A stretch of 64,000 bases of DNA from Prochlorothrix hollandica PCC 9006 = CALU 1027 (GCF_000332315.1 NZ_KB235937.1:171735-235734); one strand, 5' to 3'; shown: positions 1 to 10,483, counted from the stretch's first letter. Notes: generated by a model from the sequence alone, not told the origin. Made by a program: numbers and translations.

Positions 1-71
1 TAACGGCGGAGGGATCAGGGTTGGTCAGTGGGGAAACGGGTAGAGGATCGATCGTAGCGTTGGCCCAGGAT

Positions 72-389
72 CTACAACTTGACTTCAATATCCACCCCAG
101 AAGGTAAGTCCAGCTTCATCAGGGCATCAATGGTTTTAGAAGAGGGACGGTAAATATCAATAATCCGGCGGTGGGTGCGGCGCTCGAAGTGTTCGCGGGA
201 ATCTTTGTCCACGTGGGGCGATCGCAGAACACAATAAATCTTGCGCTTGGTGGGCAGGGGAATAGGCCCAACAGCCATGGCATTGGTGCGGTTAGCCGTG
301 CTAACAATGCGCTCGCAGGAGGTATCCAGGAGGCGACGATCGAAGGCTTGAAGACGAATACGAATTTTTTGCTGCTGGAGGGTAGCCAT
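72..389 (-). CDS. rpsJ: 30S ribosomal protein S10
   Basis: Ribosomal protein S10 of the small-subunit head, which in other bacteria also pairs with NusG/NusB in antitermination. The 105-residue product is the normal family length and carries the conserved core [14 protein letters not shown] followed by THRRIIDIY. It is the last gene of the str operon (rpsL-rpsG-fusA-tuf-rpsJ), the usual cyanobacterial order. It lies 342 bp downstream of tuf, wider than typical, so it may also have its own promoter. The ATG start at 389 matches family N-termini. Confidence 0.97.
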   Translation of the reverse strand: MATLQQQKIRIRLQAFDRRLLDTSCERIVSTANRTNAMAVGPIPLPTKRKIYCVLRSPHVDKDSREHFERRTHRRIIDIYRPSSKTIDALMKLDLPSGVDIEVKL

Positions 390-731
390 AATTGGGGTGG
401 GGTCAGATTCAGTTGGATAGGTTCGGATTAAAACAATGGGGGCAGGCAGTGCCCTGACGGGGAGAATAGCCTAAGCGCCTTAGCTTACAGCGGCACAGTT
501 GCCATCAGGGAACCAACGACAGTCTAGTGGCCAAAACAGGAAAAACAGAAGCGGGAGATTTCTGGGTTAGGCCAACCTGACCTCGGCAAGGCTAAGGTCA
601 ACGATTGAACTCTGGTCTGCGATCGTAGTCCTAATTCAACATCAGGACTACGCCTCAGACGACCCCAGAAATCAAGAACGGTGGTTTTAAGCCCAAAGCT
701 ATTAAGCCAAGAGCTATTAAGCCAAGAGCTG
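390..731. other. tuf-rpsJ intergenic region with hairpin
   Basis: This 342-bp spacer holds no convincing gene. A perfect 8-bp inverted repeat, GTAGTCCT/AGGACTAC, sits at 625-632 and 644-651 with an 11-nt loop. It has no adjacent T-run, so it is not a clear terminator. The segment next to tuf is a tandem repeat listed separately. Confidence 0.5.
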
Positions 732-743
732 TTAAGCCAAGAT
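684..743. repeat. 15-bp tandem repeat at the tuf 3' end
   Basis: On the minus strand the last tuf codons and stop (CTTGGCTTAA) are followed by three further near-identical copies at 15-bp spacing. It looks like slippage-type amplification of the gene terminus; the first copy is coding and the rest are downstream. Confidence 0.7.
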
Positions 744-1961
744 CTTAGACACCACACCGGCTCCGATGGTGCGGCCACCCTCACGGATAGCAAAACGCAT
801 CCCCTGCTCAATGGCAATGGGGTTGATCAGATCGACGGTCATTTTGATGCGATCGCCGGGCATCACCATTTCCACTTCCGTACCATCATCAGCGGTGAAC
901 GCAGCAATGGTACCGGTCACGTCGGTGGTACGCACATAGAACTGGGGCTTATAGCCAGAGAAAAATGGAGTGTGACGGCCACCTTCTTCCTTTTTCAGCA
1001 CATAAACCTCAGACTCGAACTTGGTATGGGGGGTGATACTGCGACTCTTGGCCAACACCATACCGCGCTCCAGATCTTCCTTCTGAATACCCCGCAGCAG
1101 CACGCCAACGTTATCCCCAGCCATCCCTTCATCCAACAACTTCCGGAACATTTCTACGCCGGTTACGATGGATTTGCGGGTATCGCGGATACCAATGATT
1201 TCGATTTCTTCGCCCACCTTGACCTTACCGCGCTCAATACGACCGGTGGCCACGGTTCCACGACCGGTAATGGAGAAGACATCCTCAATGGCCATCAGGA
1301 ACGGCTTATCAATATCCCGTTCGGGGGTGGGGATAAAGGCATCCACTTCAGCCATCAATTTGTGGATTTTATCAACCCACTCATTTTCACTTTGCTTCGT
1401 GGTGCCTTTAGCAATCATAGCGTCCACAGCCTGGAGGGCCGATCCCGCCACAATGGGAATACTGTCGCCATCAAAACCATATTCGGTCAGGAGTTCACGA
1501 ACTTCCAGTTCCACCAATTCCAGCAGTTCATCATCGTCCACCATGTCCTGCTTATTCAGGAAGACCACGATGTTAGGCACACCCACCTGCTTCGCCAGCA
1601 GAATATGCTCGCGGGTTTGGGGCATGGGACCATCAGCCGCAGACACCACGAGAATGGCACCGTCCATTTGAGCGGCACCGGTGATCATGTTCTTCACATA
1701 ATCAGCGTGACCAGGGCAATCCACGTGGGCATAGTGACGCTCTGCGGTCTCATACTCAACGTGGGCCGTGTTGATGGTGATACCCCGTGCTTTCTCTTCA
1801 GGGGCCGCATCAATCTCATCGTACTTTTTAGCCTTAGCCTGACCCAGGGCTGCCAGGGTTAAGGTAATTGCCGCAGTCAGCGTTGTCTTGCCGTGGTCAA
1901 CGTGGCCAATGGTACCGATGTTGACGTGGGGTTTATTCCGTTCAAATTTTTCGCGTGCCAT
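732..1961 (-). CDS. tuf: Elongation factor Tu
   Basis: GTPase that delivers aminoacyl-tRNA to the ribosomal A site. The 409-residue product has the P-loop GHVDHGKT (residues 19-26), DCPGH, the NKQD guanine-specificity motif, and domains II and III through VVSKILA. The length fits cyanobacterial EF-Tu. It lies 145 bp downstream of fusA in the str operon. The stop codon is the first unit of a 15-bp tandem repeat. No unusual residues are visible. Confidence 0.98.
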   Translation of the reverse strand: MAREKFERNKPHVNIGTIGHVDHGKTTLTAAITLTLAALGQAKAKKYDEIDAAPEEKARGITINTAHVEYETAERHYAHVDCPGHADYVKNMITGAAQMDGAILVVSAADGPMPQTREHILLAKQVGVPNIVVFLNKQDMVDDDELLELVELEVRELLTEYGFDGDSIPIVAGSALQAVDAMIAKGTTKQSENEWVDKIHKLMAEVDAFIPTPERDIDKPFLMAIEDVFSITGRGTVATGRIERGKVKVGEEIEIIGIRDTRKSIVTGVEMFRKLLDEGMAGDNVGVLLRGIQKEDLERGMVLAKSRSITPHTKFESEVYVLKKEEGGRHTPFFSGYKPQFYVRTTDVTGTIAAFTADDGTEVEMVMPGDRIKMTVDLINPIAIEQGMRFAIREGGRTIGAGVVSKILA

Positions 1962-2106
1962 TTAACATTTATCCCTTTTTACTGATTAGACATTTCCGGA
2001 AACGAAGGCAGAAATGGGGCAAGGCCAAACTTCTGCTTCGATCCTGGCCAAGAACTGGGTTGGAATCATGGCAGAACCGCGCTGACCACTGTTTATCCAG
2101 CAATGC

Positions 2107-4185
2107 CTAGTAGGCGTTCCCTTTGCTTTTAGCAATGATGGTCTCTGCAACGTTGCGAGGCACCTCTGCATAGTGGCTGAATTCCATGGAAAATATACCG
2201 CGACCCTGGGTCATGGATCGAATATCTGTGGCATATCCAAACATTTCAGCCAGAGGCACTGTAGCCGTCACCTTGGCAATTTCTTCCTCGGTGACCTGCC
2301 CCTCGATTTGACCGCGACGAGAGATCAGATCTCCCATGATACCACCCATGAAGTCTTCAGGAACTTCGACTTCAACCTTCATCGTCGGCTCTAAAAGAAC
2401 CGGAGAAGCTTTCATGACGGCATCCTTAATGGCCAAGGAACCTGCAATCTTAAAGGCCATCTCAGATGAGTCTACGTCGTGATAGGAACCATCCACTAAG
2501 GTGACCTTTAAGTCAATCACTGGATAGCCCGCTAAGATGCCCGAATCACAAGTTTCTTGGATCCCCTGGGCTGAAGGGTTGATGTATTCCCTAGGAATTG
2601 TACCGCCGACAACCTTGGAATGAAACTCAAAGCCACTCCCTTCTGGGGCGGGTTCCACGTCGATCACCACATGGCCATATTGCCCCTTGCCCCCACTCTG
2701 GCGAATAAACCGGCCTTCCGTGCGCACCGCTGCCCGAATGGTTTCCCGATAGGCCACCTGGGGAGCGCCAATGTTGGCCCCCACCTTATATTCCCGTAAC
2801 ATGCGATCGACGAGAATCTCTAAGTGCAATTCTCCCATGCCCGCAATCACGGTTTGATTGGTTTCGGGGTTAATGCTAACGCGGAAAGTGGGATCCTCTT
2901 CCGAAAGGGCTTGGAGTGCTTTGGCCAGCTTCTCCATGTCCTGTTTGGTTTTTGGCTCCACTGCTACGGAAATCACCGGTTCGGGGACATACAAGGATTC
3001 CAGAATTACCGGGTGATCCTCAGGACAGAGGGTATCGCCGGTAAAGGTGTCTCGCAGCCCCAGCACAGCCCCCAAATCCCCGGCCCGCAGTTCTTCCACT
3101 TCGATGCGATCGTCGGCTTTGAGAATAATTAACCGGGAAACCCGCTCCTTTTTATCTTTAGTGGAGTTATAGACATAGCTGCCTTTACTCAACACCCCCG
3201 AATAGACCCGTATAAATGTGAGGCGACCATAGGGATCCGCCATAATTTTAAAGGCTAAGGCGGCCAAGGGTTCCTCGTCGGAGGAATGGCGATCGACCTC
3301 CGTGCCATCGGGCAGATGACCTTGGATGGCAGGAACATCCAAGGGAGACGGTAGATAATCCACCACGGCATCCAGCAAAGCCTGAACCCCACGGTTTTTA
3401 AAAGCAGAACCACAGAGAACCGGCACCAGATGATCGGTGACGGTACCCCGGCGCAGGGCCGATCGGATTTCCGTCTCTGTCACCGGTTTTCCCTCTAAAT
3501 ACTTGGCCATGATGACATCATCGACATCAGCCAGGGCTTCCACCAGCTTGCCGTGCCACTCTTGGGCCAGTTCCTGGAGATCATCGGGAATATCGAGATC
3601 CTCAATGTCTGTTCCCAGATCATTGGTGTTGATTCTGGCCCGCATCCGCACCAAGTCAATCACCCCTCGAAAGTCCCCTTCAGCACCGATGGGAATTTGG
3701 ATCAGCACGGCATTGGCTTTAAGGCGATCCAGCAGTTGCTCATACACCCGGTAAAAACTGGCACCGGTGCGATCCATCTTGTTGATAAAGGCAATGCGGG
3801 GAACTTTATAGCGATCGGCCTGCCGCCACACTGTTTCCGACTGGGGCTGTACTCCCCCCACGGAACAAAAGACAGCAATCACCCCATCCAACACCCGCAT
3901 GGAACGCTCCACCTCAATGGTGAAATCTACGTGACCGGGGGTATCAATAATATTAATGTGGTGCTCGCGCCAGTTGGTGCTGATAGCCGCAGCCGTAATG
4001 GTAATGCCCCGCTCCCGCTCCTGCTCCATCCAATCAGTGACAGCGGTGCCGTCATGCACCTCCCCAAGTTTGTGGACGATGCCTGAGTAGAACAGGATCC
4101 GTTCAGTAGTGGTAGTTTTACCGGCATCAATGTGGGCCGCAATACCAATATTGCGCACCCGATCCAGGGGAATAGTACGTGCCAC
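2107..4185 (-). CDS. fusA: Elongation factor G
   Basis: Translocation GTPase, 692 residues, full length. The G domain has AHIDAGKT (17-24), DTPGHVDF and NKMD. Later domains include the [11 protein letters not shown] stretch of domain IV and the C-terminal domain V. It lies between rpsG and tuf, as expected for the str operon. The upstream spacer to rpsG is 625 bp and contains MITE-1 and palindromic repeats, so transcription across the operon must cross inserted hairpins or restart at an internal promoter. Confidence 0.98.
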   Translation of the reverse strand: MARTIPLDRVRNIGIAAHIDAGKTTTTERILFYSGIVHKLGEVHDGTAVTDWMEQERERGITITAAAISTNWREHHINIIDTPGHVDFTIEVERSMRVLDGVIAVFCSVGGVQPQSETVWRQADRYKVPRIAFINKMDRTGASFYRVYEQLLDRLKANAVLIQIPIGAEGDFRGVIDLVRMRARINTNDLGTDIEDLDIPDDLQELAQEWHGKLVEALADVDDVIMAKYLEGKPVTETEIRSALRRGTVTDHLVPVLCGSAFKNRGVQALLDAVVDYLPSPLDVPAIQGHLPDGTEVDRHSSDEEPLAALAFKIMADPYGRLTFIRVYSGVLSKGSYVYNSTKDKKERVSRLIILKADDRIEVEELRAGDLGAVLGLRDTFTGDTLCPEDHPVILESLYVPEPVISVAVEPKTKQDMEKLAKALQALSEEDPTFRVSINPETNQTVIAGMGELHLEILVDRMLREYKVGANIGAPQVAYRETIRAAVRTEGRFIRQSGGKGQYGHVVIDVEPAPEGSGFEFHSKVVGGTIPREYINPSAQGIQETCDSGILAGYPVIDLKVTLVDGSYHDVDSSEMAFKIAGSLAIKDAVMKASPVLLEPTMKVEVEVPEDFMGGIMGDLISRRGQIEGQVTEEEIAKVTATVPLAEMFGYATDIRSMTQGRGIFSMEFSHYAEVPRNVAETIIAKSKGNAY

Positions 4186-4288
4186 GGTGATCTCCTTGAG
4201 GTTGCGAAATCAAGTACCGCTATTAACGTCCGACTCCAGCAACCATGCTATTAAAGGCAATAAAAAAGCTATAGACACTTGGCTATCA

Positions 4289-4346
4289 ACTTAGGCCGCG
4301 ATAGTTTAGGCCGCAATAGTTTAGGCCAGAATAGTTTAGGCCGCAA
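4289..4346. repeat. 15-bp tandem repeat upstream of fusA
   Basis: Four consecutive units of the type ATAGTTTAGGCCGCA with small variations. They directly abut MITE-1 copy a. Confidence 0.7.
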
Positions 4347-4348
4347 TA

Positions 4349-4447
4349 TAGCAACCCTAAATCAGTTGTAAGGATCTCGACGGCTGAAACCCTTGGTGTG
4401 GTGTGCCCCCTCCGGGGGCACACCACACGACCCATTTAGGACTGCTG
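4349..4447. mobile_element. MITE-1 copy a (TA-flanked, 99 bp)
   Basis: A 99-bp palindromic element bounded by TA dinucleotides at 4347-4348 and 4448-4449. Its ends are GCAACCCTAAATCAG and CAGCAGTCCTAAATGGG (opposite strand), and its central hairpin is GTGTGGTGTGCCCCC/GGGGGCACACCACAC. It lies in the rpsG-fusA spacer. A truncated family-2 palindrome starts right after it. Confidence 0.85.
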
Positions 4448-4449
4448 TA

Positions 4450-4503
4450 GTGGGGCACGGAGCACCCCACTGTTCCGTTAATCTGGTCCCGCTTTCAGCG
4501 GTA
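4450..4503. repeat. Family-2 palindromic repeat, partial
   Basis: Half copy of the family whose full form is at 19953-20026. It has the hairpin TGGGGC-acggaGCACCCCA and the tail CCGTTAATCTGGTCCCGCTTT. Confidence 0.6.
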
Positions 4504-4610
4504 AGCCAGTTTTAAGGAAGGGCAATGAATGACCCTCGCCCTCCTTGGCCCCATGGGTCTATGACAAGACAGGGTTCATTAGGGTAGCGATCGCCCAGGG
4601 CAATAGTCTA

Positions 4611-4646
4611 GGACTGTAGAGCTAGGACTGTAGAGCTAGGACTGTA
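4611..4646. repeat. 14-bp tandem repeat
   Basis: Two and a half units of CTAGGACTGTAGAG in the rpsG-fusA spacer. Nothing else gene-like is seen between 4503 and 4810. Confidence 0.6.
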
Positions 4647-4810
4647 TCAATCCTAACTATTTAAATTCTATACCCATTGCCCCTAAGATCCCTAAGACTA
4701 TGGGATTACACCACAATTGAACCCCCTCGGCAGACTCAGCGACCGGATCCACCACCCAACTGAGGGGTTGGGGTTTAAACCCCAGGCTGCAATCCTAAAG
4801 TCAGAGCATT

Positions 4811-5281
4811 CTAATAGCGGTAGTGGGCGAAGGCTTTGTTGGCTTCCGCCATGCGGTGGGTTTCTTCCCGACGGCGCACAGCATTACCGGTTTCATTGGC
4901 GGCATCCATCAACTCATTGGCCAGTTTGATGGTCATGGATTTACCGGAGCGTTCACGGGAAAAGCGCACGAGCCAGCGCAGGGCTAGGGCAGTGCCGCGA
5001 TCGGCGCGAACTTCCATGGGAACCTGATAGGTGGCACCCCCAACACGGCGAGCACGAACTTCCACCAGGGGCGTGGCATTACGCACTGCTTTTTCAAATA
5101 ATTCAACCGGTTCTGAGCCGGTACGCTCTTCAATGGTCTTGAAGGCGTTGTACAACATACCAGAAGCCAAGGAACGCTTGCCACTTTGCATCAAGCGAGC
5201 CACCATCATGCTGACAAGGCGACTGTTGTAAACAGAATCGGGGGTAACGTTTCTCTTCTGAGCGCGATTACGACGAGACAT
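4811..5281 (-). CDS. rpsG: 30S ribosomal protein S7
   Basis: Primary 16S rRNA-binding protein that nucleates assembly of the small-subunit head. The 156-residue product starts [10 protein letters not shown], has the conserved GGATYQVP and ALRWLV segments, and ends AFAHYRY as cyanobacterial S7 does. It is the second gene of the str operon. The rpsL-rpsG gap of about 250 bp is filled by a full family-2 palindrome. Confidence 0.98.
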   Translation of the reverse strand: MSRRNRAQKRNVTPDSVYNSRLVSMMVARLMQSGKRSLASGMLYNAFKTIEERTGSEPVELFEKAVRNATPLVEVRARRVGGATYQVPMEVRADRGTALALRWLVRFSRERSGKSMTIKLANELMDAANETGNAVRRREETHRMAEANKAFAHYRY

Positions 5282-5330
5282 TCTCTAAAATAATTCCCAA
5301 AAAAAACTGCCAAAACCCTGGAATAGGGGG

Positions 5331-5404
5331 GTATCAACCTAAGCCGGGGCTGGGGGGCGCTCCGCGCCCCCCAGTCCCGTTAATCTTGTCCCGCTTTAAG
5401 CGGG
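5331..5404. repeat. Family-2 palindromic repeat
   Basis: Full-length member of the second repeat family: GTATCAACCTAAGCCGGG, a GGGGGGCGC-tcc-GCGCCCCCC hairpin, then CCCGTTAATCTTGTCCCGC and TTTAAGCGGG. It lies between rpsL and rpsG. Confidence 0.75.
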
Positions 5405-5535
5405 AACCCGAATAGGGCATCAAAATGGGGATTAGAAATCCCCCGCTGAGTCTAAAGATGATGGTTCATTGTTCTTAGCCCAGGGGGTGAAGCCAGAGTC
5501 GGCAGGTCTGGGCAATGAACGTTACCTAGCTAACA

Positions 5536-5913
5536 TTACTTAGCTTTGGGGCGCTTGGCTCCATACTTGGAACGCGCTTGCTTACGATCCTTCACCCCTG
5601 CGGTATCCAGGGTACCCCGGATGACATGGTAGCGAACCCCAGGTAGATCCTTAACCCGACCGCCTCGAATCATAACCACGGAATGCTCCTGCAAGTTATG
5701 ACCAATTCCAGGAATATAGGCCGTCACTTCAAAACCGGAGGTGAGGCGAACCCGAGCAACTTTGCGCAGGGCAGAGTTAGGCTTTTTAGGGGTAGTGGTG
5801 TAGACCCTGGTACAGACACCACGGCGCTGGGGGCAGCTTTTGAGGGCGGGTGACTTGGTTTTCTTGCGGGCTACGCGGCGTTCATCGCGAATGAGTTGCT
5901 GAATGGTAGGCAT
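5536..5913 (-). CDS. rpsL: 30S ribosomal protein S12
   Basis: Decoding-centre protein and first gene of the str operon. The 125-residue product shows the [17 protein letters not shown] core with both conserved lysines (43-44) and the [13 protein letters not shown] loop. These are the unmutated residues at positions where streptomycin-resistance changes usually map. The ATG at 5913 is the family start. Confidence 0.98.
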   Translation of the reverse strand: MPTIQQLIRDERRVARKKTKSPALKSCPQRRGVCTRVYTTTPKKPNSALRKVARVRLTSGFEVTAYIPGIGHNLQEHSVVMIRGGRVKDLPGVRYHVIRGTLDTAGVKDRKQARSKYGAKRPKAK

Positions 5914-6108
5914 TGTGGGGGAAGGGCGCGTTTCGTTTTGAAAAAACTTACAAACGCTTACGATAGCCGAAAGAGGGGGATTCTGTCAAACTCGCTACTT
6001 CTATTTCAGAAATTTAAAATTGCTGCTGTACTTTAGCCTGACTGGCCATAACTTGATACCTTATTTCATCATTCATTCCTGAGCTACAGCAGTCCTACAG
6101 CAGTCCTA
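5914..6108. other. rpsL upstream region
   Basis: Non-coding region expected to hold the str operon promoter on the minus strand; I do not assign boxes. At 6084-6108, two extra 12-bp copies of CTACAGCAGTCC precede MITE-1 copy b, a tandem duplication of the element's own end. Confidence 0.45.
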
Positions 6109-6194
6109 CAGCAGTCCTAAATGGGTCGTGTGGTGTGCACACCACACAAGGGGTTTCAGCGATCGAGAGCCTTACCACTAATTTAGGGTTGCTG
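6109..6194. mobile_element. MITE-1 copy b, overlapping the tsaD stop
   Basis: Shorter 86-bp version (centre reduced to GTGTGGTGTGCACACCACAC) with TA at 6107-6108 and 6195-6196. Its inner end encodes the last residues and the TAG stop of tsaD (6178-6180). Confidence 0.85.
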
Positions 6195-7239
6195 TATATA
6201 GCTCCATCACCTGTTCCAACGCTAGCCGCGATCGCACCCCCAGATCCAGGGACGATCGATGGCCACGCTGAAAATGATCAGCCGCCGCACAGGCAATCAT
6301 CGCCGCATTGTCCGTACAGAGATGCAGCGGCGGGAACACTGCCTGTAGTCCTCGATCGCGGGCCGCAGCGGTCAACGTTTGCCGTAACCCCCGGTTGGCT
6401 GCCACCCCGCCTCCCACGGCGATCGTCCCCAGCCCTAAATCTAAGGCCGCCGCGATCGCCCGTTTAGTCAGGGATTGCGCCACCGTTGCCTGAAAGCTCG
6501 CCGCTAAATCCGCCAGGGGTAACTCAACATGAGCGGGTAGATCCGTCCGTAGCCGTTGGGTCAGCCGCAGCATCGCCGTTTTCAAACCGCTAAAACTGGA
6601 ATCATAGGGATGGTACCCCCCGCCGGGGAGGGAAATACGGCCCTCCGGTAACGGGAACGCCTTGGCGTTGCCCTGGGCTGCGAGGCGATCGATCACCGGA
6701 CCGCCGGGATACCCCAGATCCAACAGCCGCGCCACCTTATCAAAGGCTTCCCCCGCCGCATCATCCCGGGTCTGCCCCACGGTGCCATAGACCCCACAGT
6801 CTTTGACATGGATCAAACTTGTGTGGCCTCCCGACACCAATAGACAGAGAAACGGTGGCTTTAAATCGGGCTGATCTAAATAGGTGGCATAAATATGGCC
6901 CTCCAGGTGATGAACCCCCAAAAACGCCTTGTTTTGCACCAGGGCCAGGGTTTTGCCCGCCATCAGGCCCACCAGCAACGCCCCCACCAACCCCGGAGCC
7001 ACCGTTGCGCCAATGGCATCAATGTCAGCCCACGACAACTGGGCTTGGGTCAGGGCTTCCGTGATGGCAGGGTTGACGGCTTCCAAATGCTGACGGGAAG
7101 CCACCTCCGGCACCACTCCGCCATAATGGCGATGGGTCTCGATTTGCGATCGCACCACACTGCTTAAAACTTGACGATTATTTACAATTGCAACGGCGGT
7201 TTCGTCACAACTTGTTTCAATCCCTAGAAGTGTTGCCAT
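6178..7239 (-). CDS. tsaD: tRNA threonylcarbamoyladenosine biosynthesis protein TsaD
   Basis: Catalytic subunit that transfers the threonylcarbamoyl group to A37 of ANN-decoding tRNAs. The 353 residues begin [19 protein letters not shown] and carry the metal-binding HLEGH motif (111-115), LVSGGHTSL and GGGVAAN. The length is normal. The last five codons (TATLN) and the stop come from the end of a MITE-1 insertion, so the native C-terminus has been replaced. It is divergent from psaF, an arrangement I recall from other cyanobacteria. Confidence 0.96.
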   Translation of the reverse strand: MATLLGIETSCDETAVAIVNNRQVLSSVVRSQIETHRHYGGVVPEVASRQHLEAVNPAITEALTQAQLSWADIDAIGATVAPGLVGALLVGLMAGKTLALVQNKAFLGVHHLEGHIYATYLDQPDLKPPFLCLLVSGGHTSLIHVKDCGVYGTVGQTRDDAAGEAFDKVARLLDLGYPGGPVIDRLAAQGNAKAFPLPEGRISLPGGGYHPYDSSFSGLKTAMLRLTQRLRTDLPAHVELPLADLAASFQATVAQSLTKRAIAAALDLGLGTIAVGGGVAANRGLRQTLTAAARDRGLQAVFPPLHLCTDNAAMIACAAADHFQRGHRSSLDLGVRSRLALEQVMELYTATLN

Positions 7240-7751
7240 TCACTGATACGTTTATTAAATATTTGCGCCAAATTATGCGTTATTTGTAAACGCCATTTTG
7301 GCCAAGCCTGGGGGAAACCCAACTGGGGGTTTCTTTCATCATACCGACTTCCAGAAACCTATTTATGCGAGGGAACCGGTGGCAACGACCGTCCCTTGGC
7401 GGGGTTAGTCTAGGCTGGCTCCTAGCCTTAGGATTATTCTGAAACTGAACCGGTGCATGTCCCTGATGGCGGGTGATTTCTGGGTTGGCTAATGGGTTTA
7501 TGAACCTAGTCCGTCCATGTCCTGAAACCCTTGTCACGGCAAGTGTTCCTGGTGTTCAGAGTAGTTAATGGGGGACAGTCCTAGACTAGTTTCACGTTAT
7601 CTCACCGTTAGCCTTGGGTATGGGTTTCTGCGATCGTCTCGTTATCCCCTTGATGCCTCAGCGTTGGCCTTTAGACTTCCGTCTACCATCGATATCAAGG
7701 GGACTCCTGTAAGAAAAGCTTTTTGTTTTGTTATTGAAGGGAAACAATTCC
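7240..7751. promoter_or_regulatory. tsaD-psaF divergent intergenic region
   Basis: A 512-bp region between divergent genes that should hold both promoters and a long psaF leader. Photosystem I genes are commonly light-regulated from such regions, but I cannot place promoter boxes with confidence. No convincing ORF is present. Confidence 0.4.
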
Positions 7752-8231
7752 ATGCGACGATTGTTTGCTCTCGTTTTCGCTGCCTTAGTTTGGTTTAGCG
7801 CTGTTCCTGCCGCTTCTGCCGCCGTTGCGGGCTTAACCCCCTGTAGCGAGTCCGCTGCCTTTATTGCACGGGCTGAAGCAGCAGCAACCCCCCAAGCAGA
7901 AGCACGTTTTGAAAGCTACGCCTCTGCTCTATGTGGCGAAGAAGGGCTACCTCACCTGATTGTGGATGGACGTTGGAGCCATGCGGGTGACTTTATCATC
8001 CCCGGCTTAATGTTCCTCTATATCGCAGGCTGGATTGGCTGGGTTGGTCGGGCTTATCTGATCGAAGTGCACAAGCGCAAAGATCCCGTCAACTACGAAA
8101 TCTTTATTGACGTACCCTTGGCGATGCAGTGTGCGTTTTCTGGCTTCACCTGGCCTGTTGCGGCCTTCCAGGAGTTTTCCTCTGGAACCTTAACGGTGGC
8201 CGATAGTCAGGTTACCACCTCCCCTCGCTAA
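7752..8231 (+). CDS. psaF: Photosystem I reaction centre subunit III (PsaF)
   Basis: Lumenal/transmembrane PSI subunit. The 160-residue product has a cleavable signal peptide (MRRLFALVFAALVWFSAVPAASA), a lumenal domain with two cysteines (CSESAAF and LCGEEG), the conserved GRWSHAGDF-IIPG segment and a TM helix FLYIAGWIGWVGRAY. The ATG at 7752 is preferred over an in-frame TTG 24 bp upstream because a GAAGGGAAA purine stretch precedes it. psaJ follows 96 bp downstream, the usual psaFJ operon. Confidence 0.96.
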   Translation: MRRLFALVFAALVWFSAVPAASAAVAGLTPCSESAAFIARAEAAATPQAEARFESYASALCGEEGLPHLIVDGRWSHAGDFIIPGLMFLYIAGWIGWVGRAYLIEVHKRKDPVNYEIFIDVPLAMQCAFSGFTWPVAAFQEFSSGTLTVADSQVTTSPR

Positions 8232-8327
8232 GCTAGGCCCATCCCTAGAACCCTAGCCCAGAGGAGTGCCGACTGTTTAGAGTCTGGCTTCGCCCTTGTC
8301 TCAGACAACCTTTAAGGACATGCCCCT

Positions 8328-8456
8328 ATGGATCCTAACTTCGCCAAGTTTATGACCAGTGCGCCCGTCGTGGCTACACTGTGGTTGACCTTTACGGCTG
8401 GTTTGCTCATTGAAGTAAACCGCTTCCTGCCCGACTTGCTGTTCCATCCCCTCTAG
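8328..8456 (+). CDS. psaJ: Photosystem I reaction centre subunit IX (PsaJ)
   Basis: A 42-residue single-helix PSI subunit beginning [20 protein letters not shown] and ending [10 protein letters not shown]. It matches PsaJ in length and in its motifs TAPV/SAPV, GLLIE.NRF and D.LFHP. It lies directly downstream of psaF, with AAGGACAT upstream of the ATG. A strong terminator hairpin lies about 310 bp downstream. Confidence 0.95.
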   Translation: MDPNFAKFMTSAPVVATLWLTFTAGLLIEVNRFLPDLLFHPL

Positions 8457-8769
8457 GGTGAACCCTGGGGATTATAGGCGCTTTGGGCATTGCCTGGATT
8501 GTCCCATCCCCTGGAATCTGGCCTTCACCCTGGCCTCTGCTGGCTTAACTCTCCTGAGGGGAGCTAACCGGCTCTAGAGTTTCCCTCTACAGCGGCAATC
8601 TTTGCCCAGTGGGGGTAAGCGCTGGGGTGTTTGGATCCATTCTTAAACTATCGTTAGACCGTCGTTAGACCGTTTTTAATCACCCGGTTGATCCCTCCCC
8701 TGCGACGGGCCAACCCTCAGGTTGATAGTGGTTGACAGTGGTCTATTACAAAATTTGGAAGAACTAGGG

Positions 8770-8803
8770 GGGCAATCATCTAAACGATGATTGCCCTTTT
8801 TTT
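8770..8803 (+). terminator. Rho-independent terminator of psaFJ
   Basis: Perfect 11-bp stem GGGCAATCATC/GATGATTGCCC with a 5-nt loop, followed by seven T residues (8797-8803). It is correctly oriented for the psaF-psaJ transcript. Confidence 0.9.
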
Positions 8804-8840
8804 ATTACATTTGGGCCGACGGTAGACCCCGATCGCCACC

Positions 8841-8905
8841 TCTCTAGTTCCCCTCTCTAGTTCCCCTCTCTAGTTCCCCTCTCTAGTTCCCCTCTCTAGT
8901 TCCCC
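8841..8905. repeat. 13-bp tandem repeat x5
   Basis: Five perfect head-to-tail copies of TCTCTAGTTCCCC in non-coding DNA. Confidence 0.95.
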
Positions 8906-9296
8906 TTGTTCATCGCCCCCACAGCGGCAACTACAGCACCAGCCCCGACCTAGAGCTGGTTTTGTCCCCGTTCCCATATTCCGTGTATACGGAGAGAACG
9001 CGCCAGGGATCATCGCGTTAATGGTTGCAAATTTAGGCAGACATAGATCTTTACGTCTTGGATCAGAAAAGGCTAGAACAGAGGGGAGAGACTAGAATAA
9101 GATTGATTTGGATCACGATCGCATCCTCAGCCATCGCACACAGAACGATCTCACCGATCACAATTGTCTGTGCTTCGATCGCTGTACCCGCGATCGTCGC
9201 CCGTCGTCCATTGCCCTGAAGGCTCATCGGAGTCTTGAGCTTGCTGTGGATTGCAGACCGATGACAACGACCTAAGCTGATGGATCTGTAGTTATA

Positions 9297-9395
9297 CAGC
9301 AATCCTAAATCAGTTTTAAGGATCTCGATGGCTGAAACCCTCTGTGTGGTGTGCGCCCTCCGGGCGCACACCACGCAACCCATTTGGGACTGCTG
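9297..9395. mobile_element. MITE-1 copy c
   Basis: A 99-bp element with TA flanks (9295-9296, 9396-9397), ends CAGCAATCCTAAATCAG and CAGCAGTCCCAAATGGG (opposite strand), and a GTGTGGTGTGCGCCC hairpin. Confidence 0.85.
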
Positions 9396-9648
9396 TAGAT
9401 CTGTAGTTATAGATCTGTAGTTCCTGAAAATCTGGCTAGGTCTAAGATCAAGACCATGGGGTTTGCCCAGGGGTGGCCTTGTTGTCATCCACCAACTCTA
9501 GGCTTCTTCCCAAAGCAGAGAGATTGACCCCACAGCGGAAGGCTATCCCTCCTGTTGGCAGAGGTCTCATCGTTCCTGGGGTGGTATGGGTTAGGGTCTC
9601 CCAATCCTACTGCCTGCCCTCTACGCCGTCTTAACTGCGAAAATCGCA

Positions 9649-10092
9649 ATGAACTATTCCTCCTCAACCCCCTCATCTTTACCGGCACCTTGCATTATTG
9701 ATCAGGGTACGTTAGTCCATAAAGAAGATATTCGTCGAATTCTGTCTGATTTGGGTCAGGTGCATTACATTCACCTCCAAGATGATTGCGTGATCCAAGA
9801 GGGTGATGGCTATGTTTTAGAGGTGTTTGCCGACAGTATTCAGGCAACCCTAGTGGCCAACCATGCCCTGTATCTCAATGTCCATAGCTTTGACTATTTA
9901 GAGCTGGGTCGTCCCCAGGATCAAACCTGTTATTTTGATTTGGTTCAAGATAACCGCCGTCTCCGCCTCATACCCCTGTCTAATCCCCTCCAAGGGGGCG
10001 ATGCCCGCAACCTCAATTCCGCCGCCCTGGAAGCCATGATGACGGATGTGCTGTCGGCCAGTTGGGATGCTCAACTGGATGACGACGACTAA
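9649..10092 (+). CDS. Conserved cyanobacterial hypothetical protein
   Basis: A 147-residue acidic protein of unknown function. It has no signal peptide or membrane segment. The body alternates short hydrophobic strands (CVIQEGDGYVLEVFADSIQATLV, then LRLIPLS) and ends in an Asp-rich tail. Codon use and HIP1-rich context match the neighbours, and the 444-bp frame is intact with a clear ATG after AATCGCA. It is flanked by MITE-1 copies c and d. I do not recognise a domain and assign no role. Confidence 0.7.
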   Translation: MNYSSSTPSSLPAPCIIDQGTLVHKEDIRRILSDLGQVHYIHLQDDCVIQEGDGYVLEVFADSIQATLVANHALYLNVHSFDYLELGRPQDQTCYFDLVQDNRRLRLIPLSNPLQGGDARNLNSAALEAMMTDVLSASWDAQLDDDD

Positions 10093-10223
10093 GACCCTGG
10101 GTTGCCCAACCCCAGACCGAGACCATCGTTGCAGCGATCAACGTTCCAGGAGACCACGGTTCCCAGACATCCCAGGTTCAGGGGGCTGTCTGGGACGAGT
10201 CGATTGTTCCAATTCTGTCGATA

Positions 10224-10322
10224 CAGCAACCCTAAATCAGTTGTAAGGATCTCGACGGCTGAAACCCTTGGTGTGGTGTGCCCCCTCCGGGGGCACACCA
10301 CACGACCCATTTAGGACTGCTG
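10224..10322. mobile_element. MITE-1 copy d
   Basis: A 99-bp element between the hypothetical gene and tgt. TA flanks are at 10222-10223 and 10323-10324. Apart from the first base it is almost identical to copy a. Confidence 0.87.
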
Positions 10323-10483
10323 TATGTCGGCTTCATGTCGATGGGTCGGCTTAATATAGTCGGCTCGATATCGAGGTGCCCTAAGGTGTACTATTCTGTC
10401 TTGGCGTGGGTTTCCTCGGTGAACAGTGAGGGGAAAGGGCCACGACTTGTTTTTCCTTTTGTTTTTCCTTGCCGAGAATTCCA

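Larger units (their letters stand above)
8457..9648. other. Long intergenic region after psaJ
   Basis: About 1.2 kb with no supported gene. It contains a rho-independent terminator, a 13-bp tandem repeat and MITE-1 copy c, listed separately. A 141-codon minus-strand ORF running through the MITE is rejected. Confidence 0.6.

Noticed and set aside
681..1862. 393-codon plus-strand ORF opposite tuf
   Set aside because: It is the antisense shadow of tuf, with a His/Asn-rich composition typical of reverse frames of conserved genes.
9063..9488. 141-codon minus-strand ORF
   Set aside because: It runs through MITE-1 copy c and adjacent non-coding DNA; the middle is simply the translated repeat (HTTQRVSAIEIL).
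10089..10314. Short ORFs on both strands over MITE-1 copy d
   Set aside because: The translated repeat recurs with the same peptide at other copies; no gene-like features.
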